Counted from the first letter of the stretch, positions 1-11,121 are shown. The stretch: DNA of 64,000 nucleotides from Dracaena cambodiana (GCA_036321105.1 JAYEPQ010000009.1:49827040-49891039), one strand, 5' to 3'. Made by a program: numbers and translations. The notes: generated from the letters alone by a model not told the origin.

Positions 1-1048
1 CAATATATAAATTTGTGTGGGTGAAACTAACTTTGTTGTGTCATATAATTGGTGTTTTTGATTTTGTGCATCTGCAAAAGCCTGAAATGGTATACAAGAT
101 TCTGGGGACTGATGTAACTTTCCCTGATATGGGGACAAGTCATTGGTTTTTGCTACCTAATTGCCAACCCCGAGTTCGAAGCTTATTTTTTAAGTCTCAT
201 GTTTGATGTTTTTATTTACGAAACAAGGCTGGCAACCCCTAGATCCAAAAGTAAAAAAAAAAGTTGAACCTTGATTGTCAACTAGGACTTCAAAACTTGT
301 AGTTTGAATCTCGGGTTTGGAGTTTGTGTATACAAGAACTCGGGGTTGGAAACCCTAATTGAAAATTCAAAAAATTTGAACTCGGGGTTGTCAACCTCGA
401 GTTCTCTAAGTTTGTTAAATAAAGCATAAAAACAACCAGTTTCAAGCCACATCTGCTCACGTAGCCTGAACTTGGTTGTCTTCTTAAAATAAAATTTTAC
501 TTGGTCGTTTTTTAAATAAAATTCAAGAAATTGATTGTTTTTAACGAAATTGTCCACGTAGAACAGATAATTTTGGTTTCAACTTTGTGAATTCTATCTT
601 ATGTCTACCCAATTAGAATATAGTACAAAATATACTTGCTTTGTTTTTTCCCTAATTATTGAGAAAATAATGACATAAATTTCTCTTGTATCTCATATGT
701 CCAAGTAATAATCACCATAAAATCTTGTTTGAGTGTTGATTTTAGCCAAAAAAAATCTGACCTTGGATCCTGTTATGTTTGACAGTTTATGATGGAAGCA
801 TTATCTGAGTTTACTTTAAGTGAATAATTACCAAGAAACTGACGTTACTTAGGTAATTTAGATTTTTTTAGTATATTATTTACGTACTTTAGTTGCATAT
901 GGTTAAAGGGGAGGCTTAAATGAACTTTGATTGAGGCAATTAAGAAGGATATGGTACTGGTTAATTTAAAAAAGCAGAATGGACCATAAGAATTCATGTA
1001 CTGCATGTCATGAAAACTTCTATTTATGCTATGTGCTGGCTAAAGTAT
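1..1048. other. AT-rich flank, no recognised gene
   Basis: No gene can be supported here. Short open frames at 15-206 and 282-557 lack recognisable domains. The stretch 160-410 carries the motif GAACTCGGGGTTG several times in both orientations, which suggests the remains of a transposon with inverted repeats, but no ends or target duplication could be fixed. Part of this interval may be 3' flank of the FAR1-like gene that was separated from it by the hAT insertion at 1057. Confidence 0.5.
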
Positions 1049-1056
1049 GTTCAAAG

Positions 1057-4000
1057 CAGTGTTAAAAAAAACGCTCTATGCGGCTGCATATGCGTTTGCG
1101 GAGGGGAAACGTACAGAAACGGAGAAAATCGCCATGTCCATGCGGACAGGGCGATTATGCGTTCCTATGCGGATTATGCGGCCGCATAATCCGCATAGAA
1201 CGAATAATCGTTTGCGGGTTAACGGGTTTTCAGCAACGTTTAAAAAATCGACCCGCACCCGATCCGCACCCGACTCGTTAAATATCTCCTCTCCCCCTTT
1301 TCTTCGTGATCCGAAATCGCTCACTCGTTCGCGGAAAAAAATTTCGCCCCAAAAAAACCCTAAATCCCAAAATTCCCTCCGATCCCAAATTTCCTCCTCT
1401 GATCTTCCTTTCCCGCCCTCAATCGATCGGTCGATCGTTCCGTTCTTCGTTTAACAAAATAACATTTTTGCCATACTAGAATTTTGCCATACTTCCAACA
1501 GTTTAACAAAATAACTTTTTTTTTTTGCGAATGAGTATTTTTACTGGTTGCTACAGGACTTATTTGAACTCCTCTTTTGTTTTAATAAAATCTTTTGAAT
1601 TAGTGACATAGGAATTGTTTTAATAAAATATTTTCAGTGAGAGTTTATTATTTTTCTTAATGGTGATGTAGGAATTTCTTTAAGGCAGATAAGTTTGTTT
1701 GTATGGCATCATCAATGGCCTCTAATTCAAGTAGTTGTGGACGGCCAAATCCATCAAGTGAGGAAGATAGCCAGATTCTATTAAAACCACCAGAATCAAA
1801 TGACATTGGATGGAATTATGGTAGGCTAATAAAGAGAGGATCTTATAATAATGTGAAATGCATCAAATGTAATAAGATTGTGAAAAGGAGAATAAATAGA
1901 TTGAAGCAACATGTTGCAAGAGTTAGAGAAGTGTCAGTATGTGTGCTTGCCACAGATGAAGAGAGACGTACATGTAGGGAGAACTTGGAGGGAAACAAGA
2001 AGAAAAAAGTTGACAAGCGGAAAGCTGATTATGAGCTCCGGAAAGAGGTGCAGATATCAGTGGAAAAAGAGAGAGAAGAACCCGAACTCACTGGAGATCA
2101 TAGGCCCGTGTTAGTGGTCCACTGAACAGACTGGTGGATGAAGATAAATGGAAGCAAACAGTTATCAATGAAGGAGAGAGAAGGAAGTGAAAGGAGCTGG
2201 TGCATGATTATGCGGCCATGTGGGCATATACCAAAGGAATTCCTTTTAACACTTTCGACTGTGAGGAGTTCGATCAGTTTTGCGAGGCTGTTGGTAAGCA
2301 CGGTCCAAGGTATAAGGGCCCAAGCCAATATCAATTGAGAGTGCCTCTCTTAGATAAGGCATACAAAAAATTTGAAGACAGCTTGGAGAAGTCAAAAGAA
2401 GCGTGGGATGAATATGGCTGCAGTATTTTGACTGATGGACGGACTGACAGAAAGCATAGGAGTGTTATAAATTTATGTGTCCATTGCAAGGGCGGCACAT
2501 GCTTCATTAAATCTATTGAGGACTCGGCCAATGCACATACTGGCAAATACATATTGAATTGGGTGGAAAACTGCATCAAGCAAGTGGGTGAGAAGCGCGT
2601 GCTTCAAGTGGTTACTGATAACCACCCATCCAATATAGCAGCAAAAAATATGTTGAAGGAAAAAAGACCTAATATATTTTGGACCAGTTGTGCAGCCCAC
2701 ACTATAGATCTTATGTTGGAGGGTATTGGTAAGATACCAAAATACAAAGCGGTGATTGAGAAGACAAGATCAATGACAGTTTTTCTCTATGCGCATCAAA
2801 GTACTCTGGCTTTGATGCGCTCATTTACAAACAGGAAGGAGCTTGTTCGTCCAGGAATCACCAGATTTGCCACCACCTTTCTAAGCTTGAGCTGCCTGGT
2901 GGACAAAAAATTACAGTTGGCTGCTATGGTGTATTCAGATAAGTGGGATAATAACAGATTGTCGAAGACAGAGAAGGACAAGTCAACTAAGACCACAATA
3001 TATTCTGACTCCTTTTGGAAAGACATTAAAGAGCTTATGAAGGTATACACTCCTTTGTTTAAATTGCTGAGAATTGTTGATGCTGATCGTAGACCTTCAA
3101 TGGGTTTTGTCTATGGAATGCTGGAAGATGCAAAGAACGAGATCAAAACTGCTTGCAATCGAAAAGAGTCTGCATTTAGACCAATTATTAATATAATTGA
3201 GAAAGAATCCAGGGGCAGACTTGATAGTATATTGCATTTGACAGCATATTATCTTAATCCCTATTATTATTATAGGGATAATGCAGTCACAGATAATACA
3301 CTAGTAAGAAATGCCGTCATGCATTGCATATGCATATTTTACCCTGAGCATGACATCCAAGATCAGATTGGCTTATATGAATTTCGTGTCTACAAAGATA
3401 AGGGGGGACTTATGGGGAGTGGCATGGCGGAAAGGTACCGAATGAGCTTTAATGGCACGGATAATTTCGACCCAGGTAACCTTTATACATGAAATTTAAA
3501 AGAATTTAATATTAAATTATATTCTTTCTAATTATTAACATATTGTTATATGTTACTTTAATAGCTCATTGGTGGGATTTTTATGGAGAAGATGCACCAA
3601 ATCTTCGAAAAATAGCAATTAAGATCCTAAACTTGATAAGTAGCTCTTCAGGGTGCGAGAGAAATTTCAGTGTATTTGAAAGGGTAAATACTACCACAAT
3701 GATTATATATTTTATAATTTTAATTACATTATTTCCAGAGTTAACACTCTAACCTTCTCTTTTCTCTTGTGTAAAATCATATATAAATTTATAGATACAT
3801 ACAAAGAAGAGGAACAAGCTGGATGCTAAAAGATTGAATGATCTCGTTTTGTTCAGTTTAACAAAAAAATGGCACAGAAAAGGAATGCGAGTAAGAAAGA
3901 TGGAGATAGTAAGGATGTGTTTATTGCTTCAGATGATTCCAGAGATTTGCACTGGAAAGATGAATTTGTTAGAGAAATAGAGAATGATGACGAAGATGAG

Positions 4001-4814
4001 ATCTTTCCTGGTTCCGGTTTAACATGGGATCTTGTTGCTGCGGCGAGTGGAGCTAACGAAGATAGACTCAGGAGGAGCAAAAGGACGCTAAGAATGAGAG
4101 CTGCAGCGGGAATGAGAGCACAAGAGGGTTCATCCAGTGCAGTTGTTGAAGATTTTCCTGAATATGATCAAGCTATAGCTGTTTTAGAAGAAGAGGGTGA
4201 TGATGTGAATGACGATGATGATGATAGCTCTGAGGAGGAGTTGGAAAACAATGTTCAATATGAAGATGACAATGAGGAATAGTAGAGAATTTGTTGAGTA
4301 GGATGAACTGTGTTTGATAAAAACTTGTATTATTTTTTTAATATGTAAAACTAATTACTTATGTAGTTGACACAAACATGTATTAGCAATGTGTGGATTA
4401 TTGTCATATGTTCATTTGTACATGCATTGTTCATTTTTATGTGTTAAAGAACTTTCTTAATTCTTATATATCATATATATTGATTCTCATTTAAATTTTC
4501 TTTTCGATTTGCAGGTGAGCGACGTTTTTGATCCATACATACATGCGTCGTTCTTTTTTTTACATTGTGAGTTAAAAGATAAGTCTTTCTATCTTTTTAA
4601 TTTCTTATGTAGAGCCAGTTTATATTCATTTTATATACTTACGTTTATTATTTATAATTTTTTAGAGTTTTATAGCATTAATATATCCATTTTTTAATAA
4701 TTATTATATTAATATATATTAAAATATTAATATTCTGCATAATTCCGCATAATCCGATTATGCGTTATGCGGTCCTGGACCGCATGCATACTGAAAATGC
4801 ATTCTTGAACATTG
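1057..4814 (+). mobile_element. hAT DNA transposon, full length, transposase broken
   Basis: A complete cut-and-paste transposon of the hAT superfamily, 3758 bp. Seen directly: an exact 8-bp target duplication GTTCAAAG at 1049-1056 and 4815-4822, and imperfect terminal inverted repeats beginning CAGTGTTAAAAAA on the left and CAATGTTCAAGAA on the right (read inward). Eight-bp duplications and CA-G-TG type ends are standard for hAT. Both subterminal regions are rich in CCGCATAAT and its complement, including a perfect 34-bp palindrome at 1165-1198 centred on GCGGCCGC. A GC-rich leader with telomere-like AAACCCTAA boxes lies at about 1200-1440, before the transposase at 1703-4282. It landed some 200 bp beyond the last recognised exon of the FAR1-like gene. 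Elements at 26513-27876 and 39060-39536 share its ends and are deletion derivatives. Confidence 0.93.
1703..4282 (+). pseudogene. hAT transposase (BED finger, dimerisation domain), disrupted
   Basis: Encoded the transposase that excises and reinserts the surrounding hAT. Three coding blocks are recognisable: 1703-3475, 3565-3683 and 3795-4282, joined by GT-AG introns (donor after DNFDPG, acceptor before AHWWDFYG; donor after NFSVFER). The N-terminus has a BED-type zinc finger, with CIKC and RLKQH near residues 53-72. The middle part looks like a DUF659 / RNase-H-like hAT core (SILTDGRTD, VVTDNHPSN, SCAAHTIDLM). The second block is the hAT C-terminal dimerisation motif (LISSSSGCERNFSVF). The tail is acidic. 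Lesions: the frame shifts by one base near 2105, an in-frame TGA lies at 2188-2190, and a second one-base shift falls in the T-rich run near 3845-3852. The copy therefore cannot make an intact protein, although the sequence between lesions is well preserved. The start at 1703 is the first ATG of the BED frame. Confidence 0.9.
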
Positions 4815-4829
4815 GTTCAAAGTACCATA

Positions 4830-5012
4830 TAATTCCAGCTGATCTCAGGGGTCACAGTAAAGATATTGGTAGGGGACATTTTGAAGACATACATGTTAAA
4901 AATGTCTAAAGTTCAGTGGTTATTTTGCCTCTCTCAGAAAAGAAAAAGAAAATGTCTGAAATGAAGAACTGAAATATGTATAATTGTTTTTGTGAACAAT
5001 TAAAATGCAAAC
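4830..5012 (-). other. possible 3' exon and UTR of the FAR1-like gene
   Basis: This is the stretch between the hAT insertion and the last secure FAR1-like exon. On the minus strand two consecutive acceptors ending in TTTCAG lie near 4950-4970. Joined in phase 0 after 5013, either would add about 10-20 codons before a stop. This is only a splice-signal inference, and the true last exon could lie elsewhere. Confidence 0.25.
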
Positions 5013-7965
5013 CTGCAACAAATTAGCCGCCTGTAGCCTTTGCTGATTGCTCATGTGGTGTTGCTGGTTAATATGCAAGTCGAAATGTGTGCCAAATGAC
5101 AAGTCAGTTGGGTTTAAGTCTTCCTGAAATAAGTTTTTCATAACAAACAAGGGAATAAGGTATGCTAAAACGTATGTAGGGAAAGTACAAAACAAAAATA
5201 ATAATAATAATAGTAGTAGTAATAATAATAATAATAGAAACTAGTCAATATGAACATACCATAAGATCAATGCCTCCTTGTCCAATATGGGTGTCAAGAT
5301 GGGCAACGGCAGAGGCAGCTTGTAGCACGCTCTCTTCATTGGGAATCACCGCAGATCGTAGAAAATCCTGTAAAATAAACATTTGCACAAACGTATTTAT
5401 AGCACAGAAAAATAGACTGACCAACATAACATTCCTATTGTAGTCAAATAAATTAAATATACCTGTTCCCTATTTGTCCGGACTAATGACTCAATATTCG
5501 ACTCTCTTCCCCTTTTTGGTGGCCTACCTCTCCGCTTCACAGGCATCGAATTAGAATTCATATTACCCTCGGAGAATCCTATCTGTGAAGCCAAAAGATT
5601 CTGAACATTTTGATTTGCCTGAGTGTCAAAACACAAAAGCTTAGGTTGCCTGTCTCTGCCAGATGTGTCATCAAGAAGAGACTTCTCCAAGCCTCTTAGT
5701 AACTTCAAGGAAAGTTGGTATCTATCTTCAGATATGAACCCAATATCCACAAGCTGAAGGAATCTCATGGACAAATAATCATAACGCTCCGACACAACAC
5801 TTGCTATAGTATCATCCGAAAAGCGAGAAGCACGTAAACGTTTGAAGTCCTTTCTCCAACGATCAAGAATATAGTGAGATGGAATCTCATAAATCTGTTG
5901 AAACTTAAATACTGATAATACATGTCTACACAGTACTCCATGGAAACTGAAAAAGCCACAAATGCATTCCACTACAACTTCATCTTCATTGAATAAGACT
6001 TTATGATCCTTGCTCTCTGTCCTTTTACCATCTTCAATATAGGAACATTCTTTGATCTCAAAGGTAATGATTGAATCATGACGCTTAACTGGTGTCACAT
6101 GACAATACATAGTCGCTTTTAACTCATCTTGGAATTTTTTGAACATGTTAAGGGTGTAAACCTTTGACAGCTGCTCTTCCATGTAAAATTTAGATATTAT
6201 AAGCGGTGTCTTATGAAAAGACTCGGAATCAGTCTGAACTTCCTTCTTGAATTTGCTCAGCAAGGTCATCTCACATTTACTAAAGAACTGCTTTATGGAA
6301 GTTCTGGGATACACACATCCATCGAAAAAGCTAGTTACTGTCTCACCACGTTGGGAAACAGACATTCCAGCCCAGAATGCATCGTCTTTAAGAAAAACAG
6401 GGACCCAAGACTCTCGATCTTCATATAGTGTCTTAAGCCAGTCATTACTTTCAAGTCCATATGTCTCTATCATTTTTTGCCAATTTACTTCGAACTCTTC
6501 AACTCTTAAAGAGTCATATGCCAGTTTCTTTATTGCCTTCTTAACTTCTTTGAGTTCTGCAAGCCCTCTCAGCTTGTCAGGAATCTTTTTCAATACAAAG
6601 GATAGGCATAAACGATGGCGTATATTAGGGAGCACCTCTGCAACTGCACGTTGGATGGACTTACACTGGTCAGTGATGATAGCATTTGTAAGAAAGCAAC
6701 CAAGCATACACATCCTCCACGCCTTGAATAACCAAACATAGGTCTCAGTGGTCTCGTCTGAAACCAGACCACAGCCCAACAACACTAACTGTCCGTGATG
6801 GTTCATCCCCACAAATGAAACAAGAGGCAAATCATATTTATCAGTCAAGCAGGTTGTATCAAATGTAACAACATCCCCAAAGTACTGGTATGCTGCCCTG
6901 CTTCTGCCATCAGCCCAAAACAGATTCTTCAAACGCCCATGCTGATCCAAATCTACCAGGTAAAAGAAGTTTGGGTTCTTATTCTGCATAGACACAAAAA
7001 ACTGATGAATGGCTTCATCATCTCCTTCTGCTAGCTTCAATTTCCCAATTTCAGTGGCATTCCCACATTCATTCTCGGGTAATTGCATATTATTATCCCC
7101 ACTTGGTTGTTCAGCCAGATCTTCTTCAACTGAAGTGACCATCCTCTTATAGCATCTCATAAACCTAGCTGTTGTTGGATTGACTGGATGATTGTGTTCA
7201 AGTTTTACTTCCACCAGGTGTAGCAATCCATCGCCAAGTGACTTTGCGGAGATCATAACCTCACAATTAGTCTTTGCAGTCCGTCTGGCTTGGTACATCG
7301 CATCACTCCTTCCAGTGCCCCCCTTAGAGCAAGCAAGTACCAATCGCCGACATACCCCTTTTTTGGTGAAGGATGACTTCTTAACTGCTACGCCAAATCC
7401 AATACGCAAAGCATACTGCTTGAAGTAGTTATTAAGTTCATCATATGACGTAAATACCATTCCCAGACGTGGCGTTTTCTCATTTTTTCCATTAATAATA
7501 TGATTTTTATCTAGTTCACCCTTAATGTTCTGCTTAGCATCATTAGCATGATCATCTTCATCGTCGAGGACGATTACTACTTTGCCCCCATCTTGAGGAG
7601 ACTCACTGGGATCATTTGGCATCTCCTATGGGGCGAAATGAAGAGCAAACAAAAACAACTAATGAATAGATTATTTAATGCGGAATATAAAAGACAAACA
7701 TCTCTACAAAATGCAAAAGCGTCGATTACTTGTGTTGTTTGATCATTTTCACTTGCCGTTACATTTATCTCGATTCCCATTCCTCCATCAACATCAGTGT
7801 CACCAACATGTGGCATTTTCAGAGAAGAATTAGATGCCATTCCCTGGCAAAAACCATCTGCCGGTACATTCCCAGTTGCCATCCCATTCATCATAATCCC
7901 CTTTCCGTCATCAATGTTAGCATCATCACAACTCATCAATTCAGGGGGTGAACATCTGCCATACC
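5013..7965 (-). CDS. FAR1-RELATED SEQUENCE (FRS)-like protein, domesticated MULE transposase
   Basis: FRS proteins are transcription regulators derived from Mutator-like transposases, named after FAR1/FHY3 of phytochrome A signalling; they act in the nucleus. Coding exons on the minus strand: 7965-7730, 7625-5463, 5367-5260 and 5123-5013, all with GT-AG introns in matching phase (introns of 104, 95 and 136 bp). Counting from the ATG at 7622-7620, the FAR1 DNA-binding region is about residues 51-147 (YFKQYALRIGFGV ... KLEHNHPV). The MULE transposase core is about 251-350 with D255 (TFDTTC) and D318 (ITDQC). The SWIM zinc finger has C553, C555, C565 and H567, and an AT-hook KRRGRPPKRG sits at 696-705. 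The 7622 ATG is internal, because the upstream exon joins in frame (TTQ then EM). The first in-frame ATG there is 7936-7934, giving at least 863 residues. The extreme C-terminus and leader splicing are not resolved. Which FRS subfamily it belongs to cannot be told. Confidence 0.88.
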
Positions 7966-8372
7966 CTGGAAAACGAAAGAACACGATATAATATTAGTGC
8001 AAATTCATAGTGTTTCCTTTTTTTTTTCCTGAAATTTCATATAAAGTAATCAAATGATGCAACAATTTGAGGAAAGACAGAGATCCCCAGCTGGCATAGA
8101 CATCCTTTAAGCAACACCATATAACATTAAGATAGTGGGATATGCTAAATCACCCTATCAAAACTTGATCTATGCAGCTAGGAGCATAAACTCCTACTCT
8201 AAAGCCGCGCCGTGTCTGACAGAGACAGTTCATGTGTGCCATTGCTGTTTGTTACGTAAATTCTCTTCATAATTGACGTGGGTCGGTCCATTTTTCTATA
8301 CAAGCAAGCTGAATACATACTAAAAGTTAATACTAGGAGTGCATTGGACGGTTTGGGTCAAAAAATACTGAA
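7966..8372 (-). other. part of probable first intron of the FAR1-like gene
   Basis: Non-coding by inspection. An acceptor (TTTTCCAG) borders the exon that starts at 7965. No further exon is visible up to the tandem array that begins near 8373. Confidence 0.5.
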
Positions 8373-10240
8373 ATTTCCTAAAATTTGAATTTGAACAGGA
8401 ACACAAAAGTTTGGCAAAACCCCCAAGCCTTTGCAAGGGCATAGCATAAGCCACCAAACAACTCAGTTTCACACTCAGCAGTGCACAAAGATGAACTAAT
8501 CAACACTAAACTATAATTTGTTAAACAAAAAGGGGTGGGGGGGGATTTCATTTTTGAGTTTGAAAAGGTTTCACAAAATGCAGAAATCTCCCAAAATTTA
8601 AATTTGAATACGAACATAAATGTTTGGCAAAAACCCCAAGCCTTTGCAAGGGCATAGCATAAGCCACCAAACAACTCAGTTTCACACTCAGCAGTGCACA
8701 AAGATTAACTAATCAACGCTAAACTTTACTTTGTTAAACAAAAAAAAAAGGGGGAATTTCATTTTTGAGTTTGAACAGGTTTCACAAAATGCAGAAATCT
8801 CCCAAAATTTAAATTTCAATAGGAACATAAATGTTTGGCAAAACCCCCAAGCCTTTGCAAGGGCATAGCATAAGCAACCAAACAACTCAGCTTCACACTC
8901 AGCAGTGCACAAAGATTAACTGATCAACACTAAACTTTACTTTGTTAAACAAAAAAAAGGGAATTTCATTTTTGAGTTTGAACAGGTTTCACAAAATGCA
9001 GAAATCTCCCAAAATTTAAATTTGAATAGGAACATAAATGTTTGGCAAAACCCCCAAGCCTTTGCAAGGGCATAGCATAAGCCACCAAACAACTCAGTTT
9101 CACACTCAGCAGTGCAGAAAGATGAACTAATCAACACTAAACTTTACTTTGTTAAACAAATAAAACGGGGGGGATTTCATTTTTGAGTTTGAACAGGTTT
9201 CACATAATGCAGAAATCTCCCAAATTTAAATTTCAATAGGAACATAAATGTTTGGCAAAACACCCAAGCCTTTGCAAGGGCATAGCATAAGCCACCAAAC
9301 AACTCAGTTTCACACTAGGCAGTGTACAAAGATTAACTAATCAACACTAAACTTTACTTTGTTAAACAAAAAAAAAAAGGGAATTTAATTTTTGAGTTTG
9401 AACAGGTTTCACAAAATGCAGAAATCTCCCAAAATTTAAATTTGAATAGGAACATAAATGTTTGGCAAAACCCCCAAGCCTTTGCAAGGGCATAGCATAA
9501 GCAACCAAACAACTCAGCTTCACACTCAGCAGTGCACAAAGATTAACTAATCAACACTAAACTTTACTTTGTTAAACAAAAAAAAAGGGAATTTCATTTT
9601 TGAGTTTGAACAGGTTTCACAAAATGCAGAAATCTCCCAAATTTAAATTTCAATAGGAACATAAATGTTTGGCAAAACCCCCAAGCCTTTGCAAGGGCAT
9701 AGCATAAGCCACCAAACAACTCAGTTTCACACTAAGCAGTGCAGAAAGATGAACTAATCAACACTAAACTTTACTTTGTTAAACAAAAAAAACGGGGGGG
9801 ATTTCATTTTTGAGTTTGAACAGGTTTCACATAATGCAGAAATCTCCCAAAATTTAAATTTCAATAGGAACATAAATGTTTGGCAAAACACCCAAGCCTT
9901 TGCAAGGGCATAGCATAAGCCACCAAACAACTCAGTTTCACACTCAACAGTGCACAAAGATTAACTAATCAACACTAAACTTTACTTTGTTAAACAAAAA
10001 AAAAAAAAAAAAAGGGAATTTCATTTTTGAGTTTGAACAGGTTTCACAAAATGCAGAAATCTCCCAAAATTTAAATTTGAATAGGAACATAAATGTTTGG
10101 CAAAACCCCCAAGCCTTCGCAAGGGCATAGCATAAGCAACCAAACAACTCAGTTTCACACTCAGCAGTGCACAAAGATTAACTAATCATCAGTAAACTTC
10201 ACTTTGTTAAATTCAAAACAAAAAAAGGAATTTCATTTTT
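8373..10240 (-). repeat. nine-unit ~210-bp tandem array with trimeric higher-order structure
   Basis: The anchor GCATAGCATAAG recurs at 8439, 8652, 8863, 9070, 9280, 9490, 9697, 9908 and 10125, a spacing of 207-217 bp. Units 1, 4 and 7 are followed by AAGATGAAC. A G-rich run (a string of G, some with a preceding C) separates units 1-2, 4-5 and 7-8. Units 3, 6 and 9 carry AGCAACCAA where the others have AGCCACCAA. These markers show that a trimer of about 630 bp was amplified three times. On the minus strand, which is the sense of the FAR1-like gene, most units hold one open frame of about 55-65 codons starting MCTAECE(T/A)ELFG. Its conservation is explained by sequence identity between units, and no coding role is claimed. 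The array sits between the FAR1-like coding exons and its probable leader exon. Confidence 0.9.
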
Positions 10241-10265
10241 GAGTTTTAAGTAGTGCAATCACAAC

Positions 10266-10559
10266 CTGAACCAATCGGACATGTTGATTGAGGCGAGGAC
10301 GCCGAGGGTGAAGGACATGGAAGCGAGAGAGACGATTCAGGCGAGGTCGAGGACGTTGATCGCCGAGCAACGGCGAAGACCGATGTATTAGGGCTTGGAG
10401 GTTGGAGCTAAACCCTAATTCATAGGCTAACGCCGGCGAATCGGGGCCGGGGGCGGGGGAGGGAGAGAGAGAGACTTGGGGGAAAATTTGGGAGGGGTTT
10501 GGGAAATTTGGGGATTGGAGTCTGAATCGAATCGAAGAGGACAGGAAAGGAGGTGGAAA
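10266..10559 (-). promoter_or_regulatory. probable 5' leader exon and promoter-proximal region of FAR1-like gene
   Basis: A GC-rich patch in AT-rich surroundings. On the minus strand it runs through a CT-rich tract (CTCTCTCTC) and an ATTAGGGTTTAG box to a good splice donor CAG/GTTGTG ending at 10266. This composition is typical of plant 5' leader exons. Splicing to 7965 would place upstream ATGs in a short frame that ends a few codons into the next exon, that is, a possible upstream ORF. Inference from composition and splice signals only. Confidence 0.4.
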
Positions 10560-10676
10560 GGGAGTTTCCAAAGGGGCACACTTTTCTAATGAGCCCATTT
10601 TACAGTGTAATTATGGCCCGGGCTACACTTATTGAGTGGGCTCACTAAGTAAAAAAGTGCTCATTTAGAAACTCCC
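10560..10676. mobile_element. 117-bp Mutator-type MITE, 9-bp TSD
   Basis: Inverted ends GGGAGTTTCCAAAGGGGCAC and (right, read inward) GGGAGTTTCTAAATGAGCAC, flanked by the exact 9-bp duplication AGGTGGAAA at 10551-10559 and 10677-10685. Nine-bp duplications are characteristic of Mutator-like elements. It lies in the 5' region of the FAR1-like gene. The MITE at 17158-17278 upstream of VPS60 has closely similar ends. Confidence 0.88.
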
Positions 10677-10829
10677 AGGTGGAAATTAGGTCTGGGCTCG
10701 GCTGGGCTGGACCGGGTTGGGGCTGGGCTGGGCTGAACCCTCTCTCTTTTTTCTTTTTTCTTTTTTCTCTTTTTAGTACTTATTAACATAGAAATTCTAA
10801 GGGCACAATCCTTATTCTAACCGATTACT

Positions 10830-11083
10830 CATGTGCAATATAAACGTACAAATGTAGCAGTTCGACGAAAAGAGTTTACCGCTATAAAACAAGTTAAAAG
10901 AGTGAAAAGAAAACTGAAGAAAATATGGATAGAGATGATATAAAAAGATATAAATGCTAGAGATTTAAATGAATACATATTGTTCGATAGGAATAAGTGG
11001 AGATCGACCCCGCGTGATTGTCTTTTGTTTCATGTAACCTGACCCAATTACGTTGGATAAAAGATTTAGTTGTTGTTGTTGTT
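10830..11083 (+). mobile_element. 5'-truncated LINE fragment with (TTG)n tail
   Basis: The stretch aligns by eye with the 3' end of the LINE at 25865-28895: shared CATGTGCAA, AGTTCGA, ACAAGTTAAAAGAG, GAAAATATGGAT, ATTGTTCGATAGGAAT-like segments, then TTCATGTA..CC, GGATAAAAG and TTAGTTGTTGTTGTTG. The end of the tail is at about 11083. Only the last quarter kilobase of the element is present, typical of incomplete reverse transcription. Confidence 0.8.
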
Positions 11084-11121
11084 ATGTTGCAGGTTGCTAG
11101 ATCTCAGGAATATTTTATTAA

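Noticed and set aside
1047..1454. 135-codon frame at the start of the hAT
   Set aside because: It begins outside the element and runs through its GC-rich subterminal repeats and leader; not protein-like.
6213..6772. Plus-strand and alternative frames across 6.2-6.8 kb
   Set aside because: Shadows of the FAR1-like MULE-domain exon, with no domain of their own.
7620..7622. ATG at 7622 as the FAR1-like start
   Set aside because: An acceptor precedes it (CCATAG/GAG) and the upstream exon 7730-7965 joins in frame, so this Met is internal.
8373..10240. CRISPR-like or protein-repeat gene interpretation of the regular array
   Set aside because: Units are contiguous ~210-bp repeats without short repeat/spacer alternation, the genome is a plant, and frames are broken between units.
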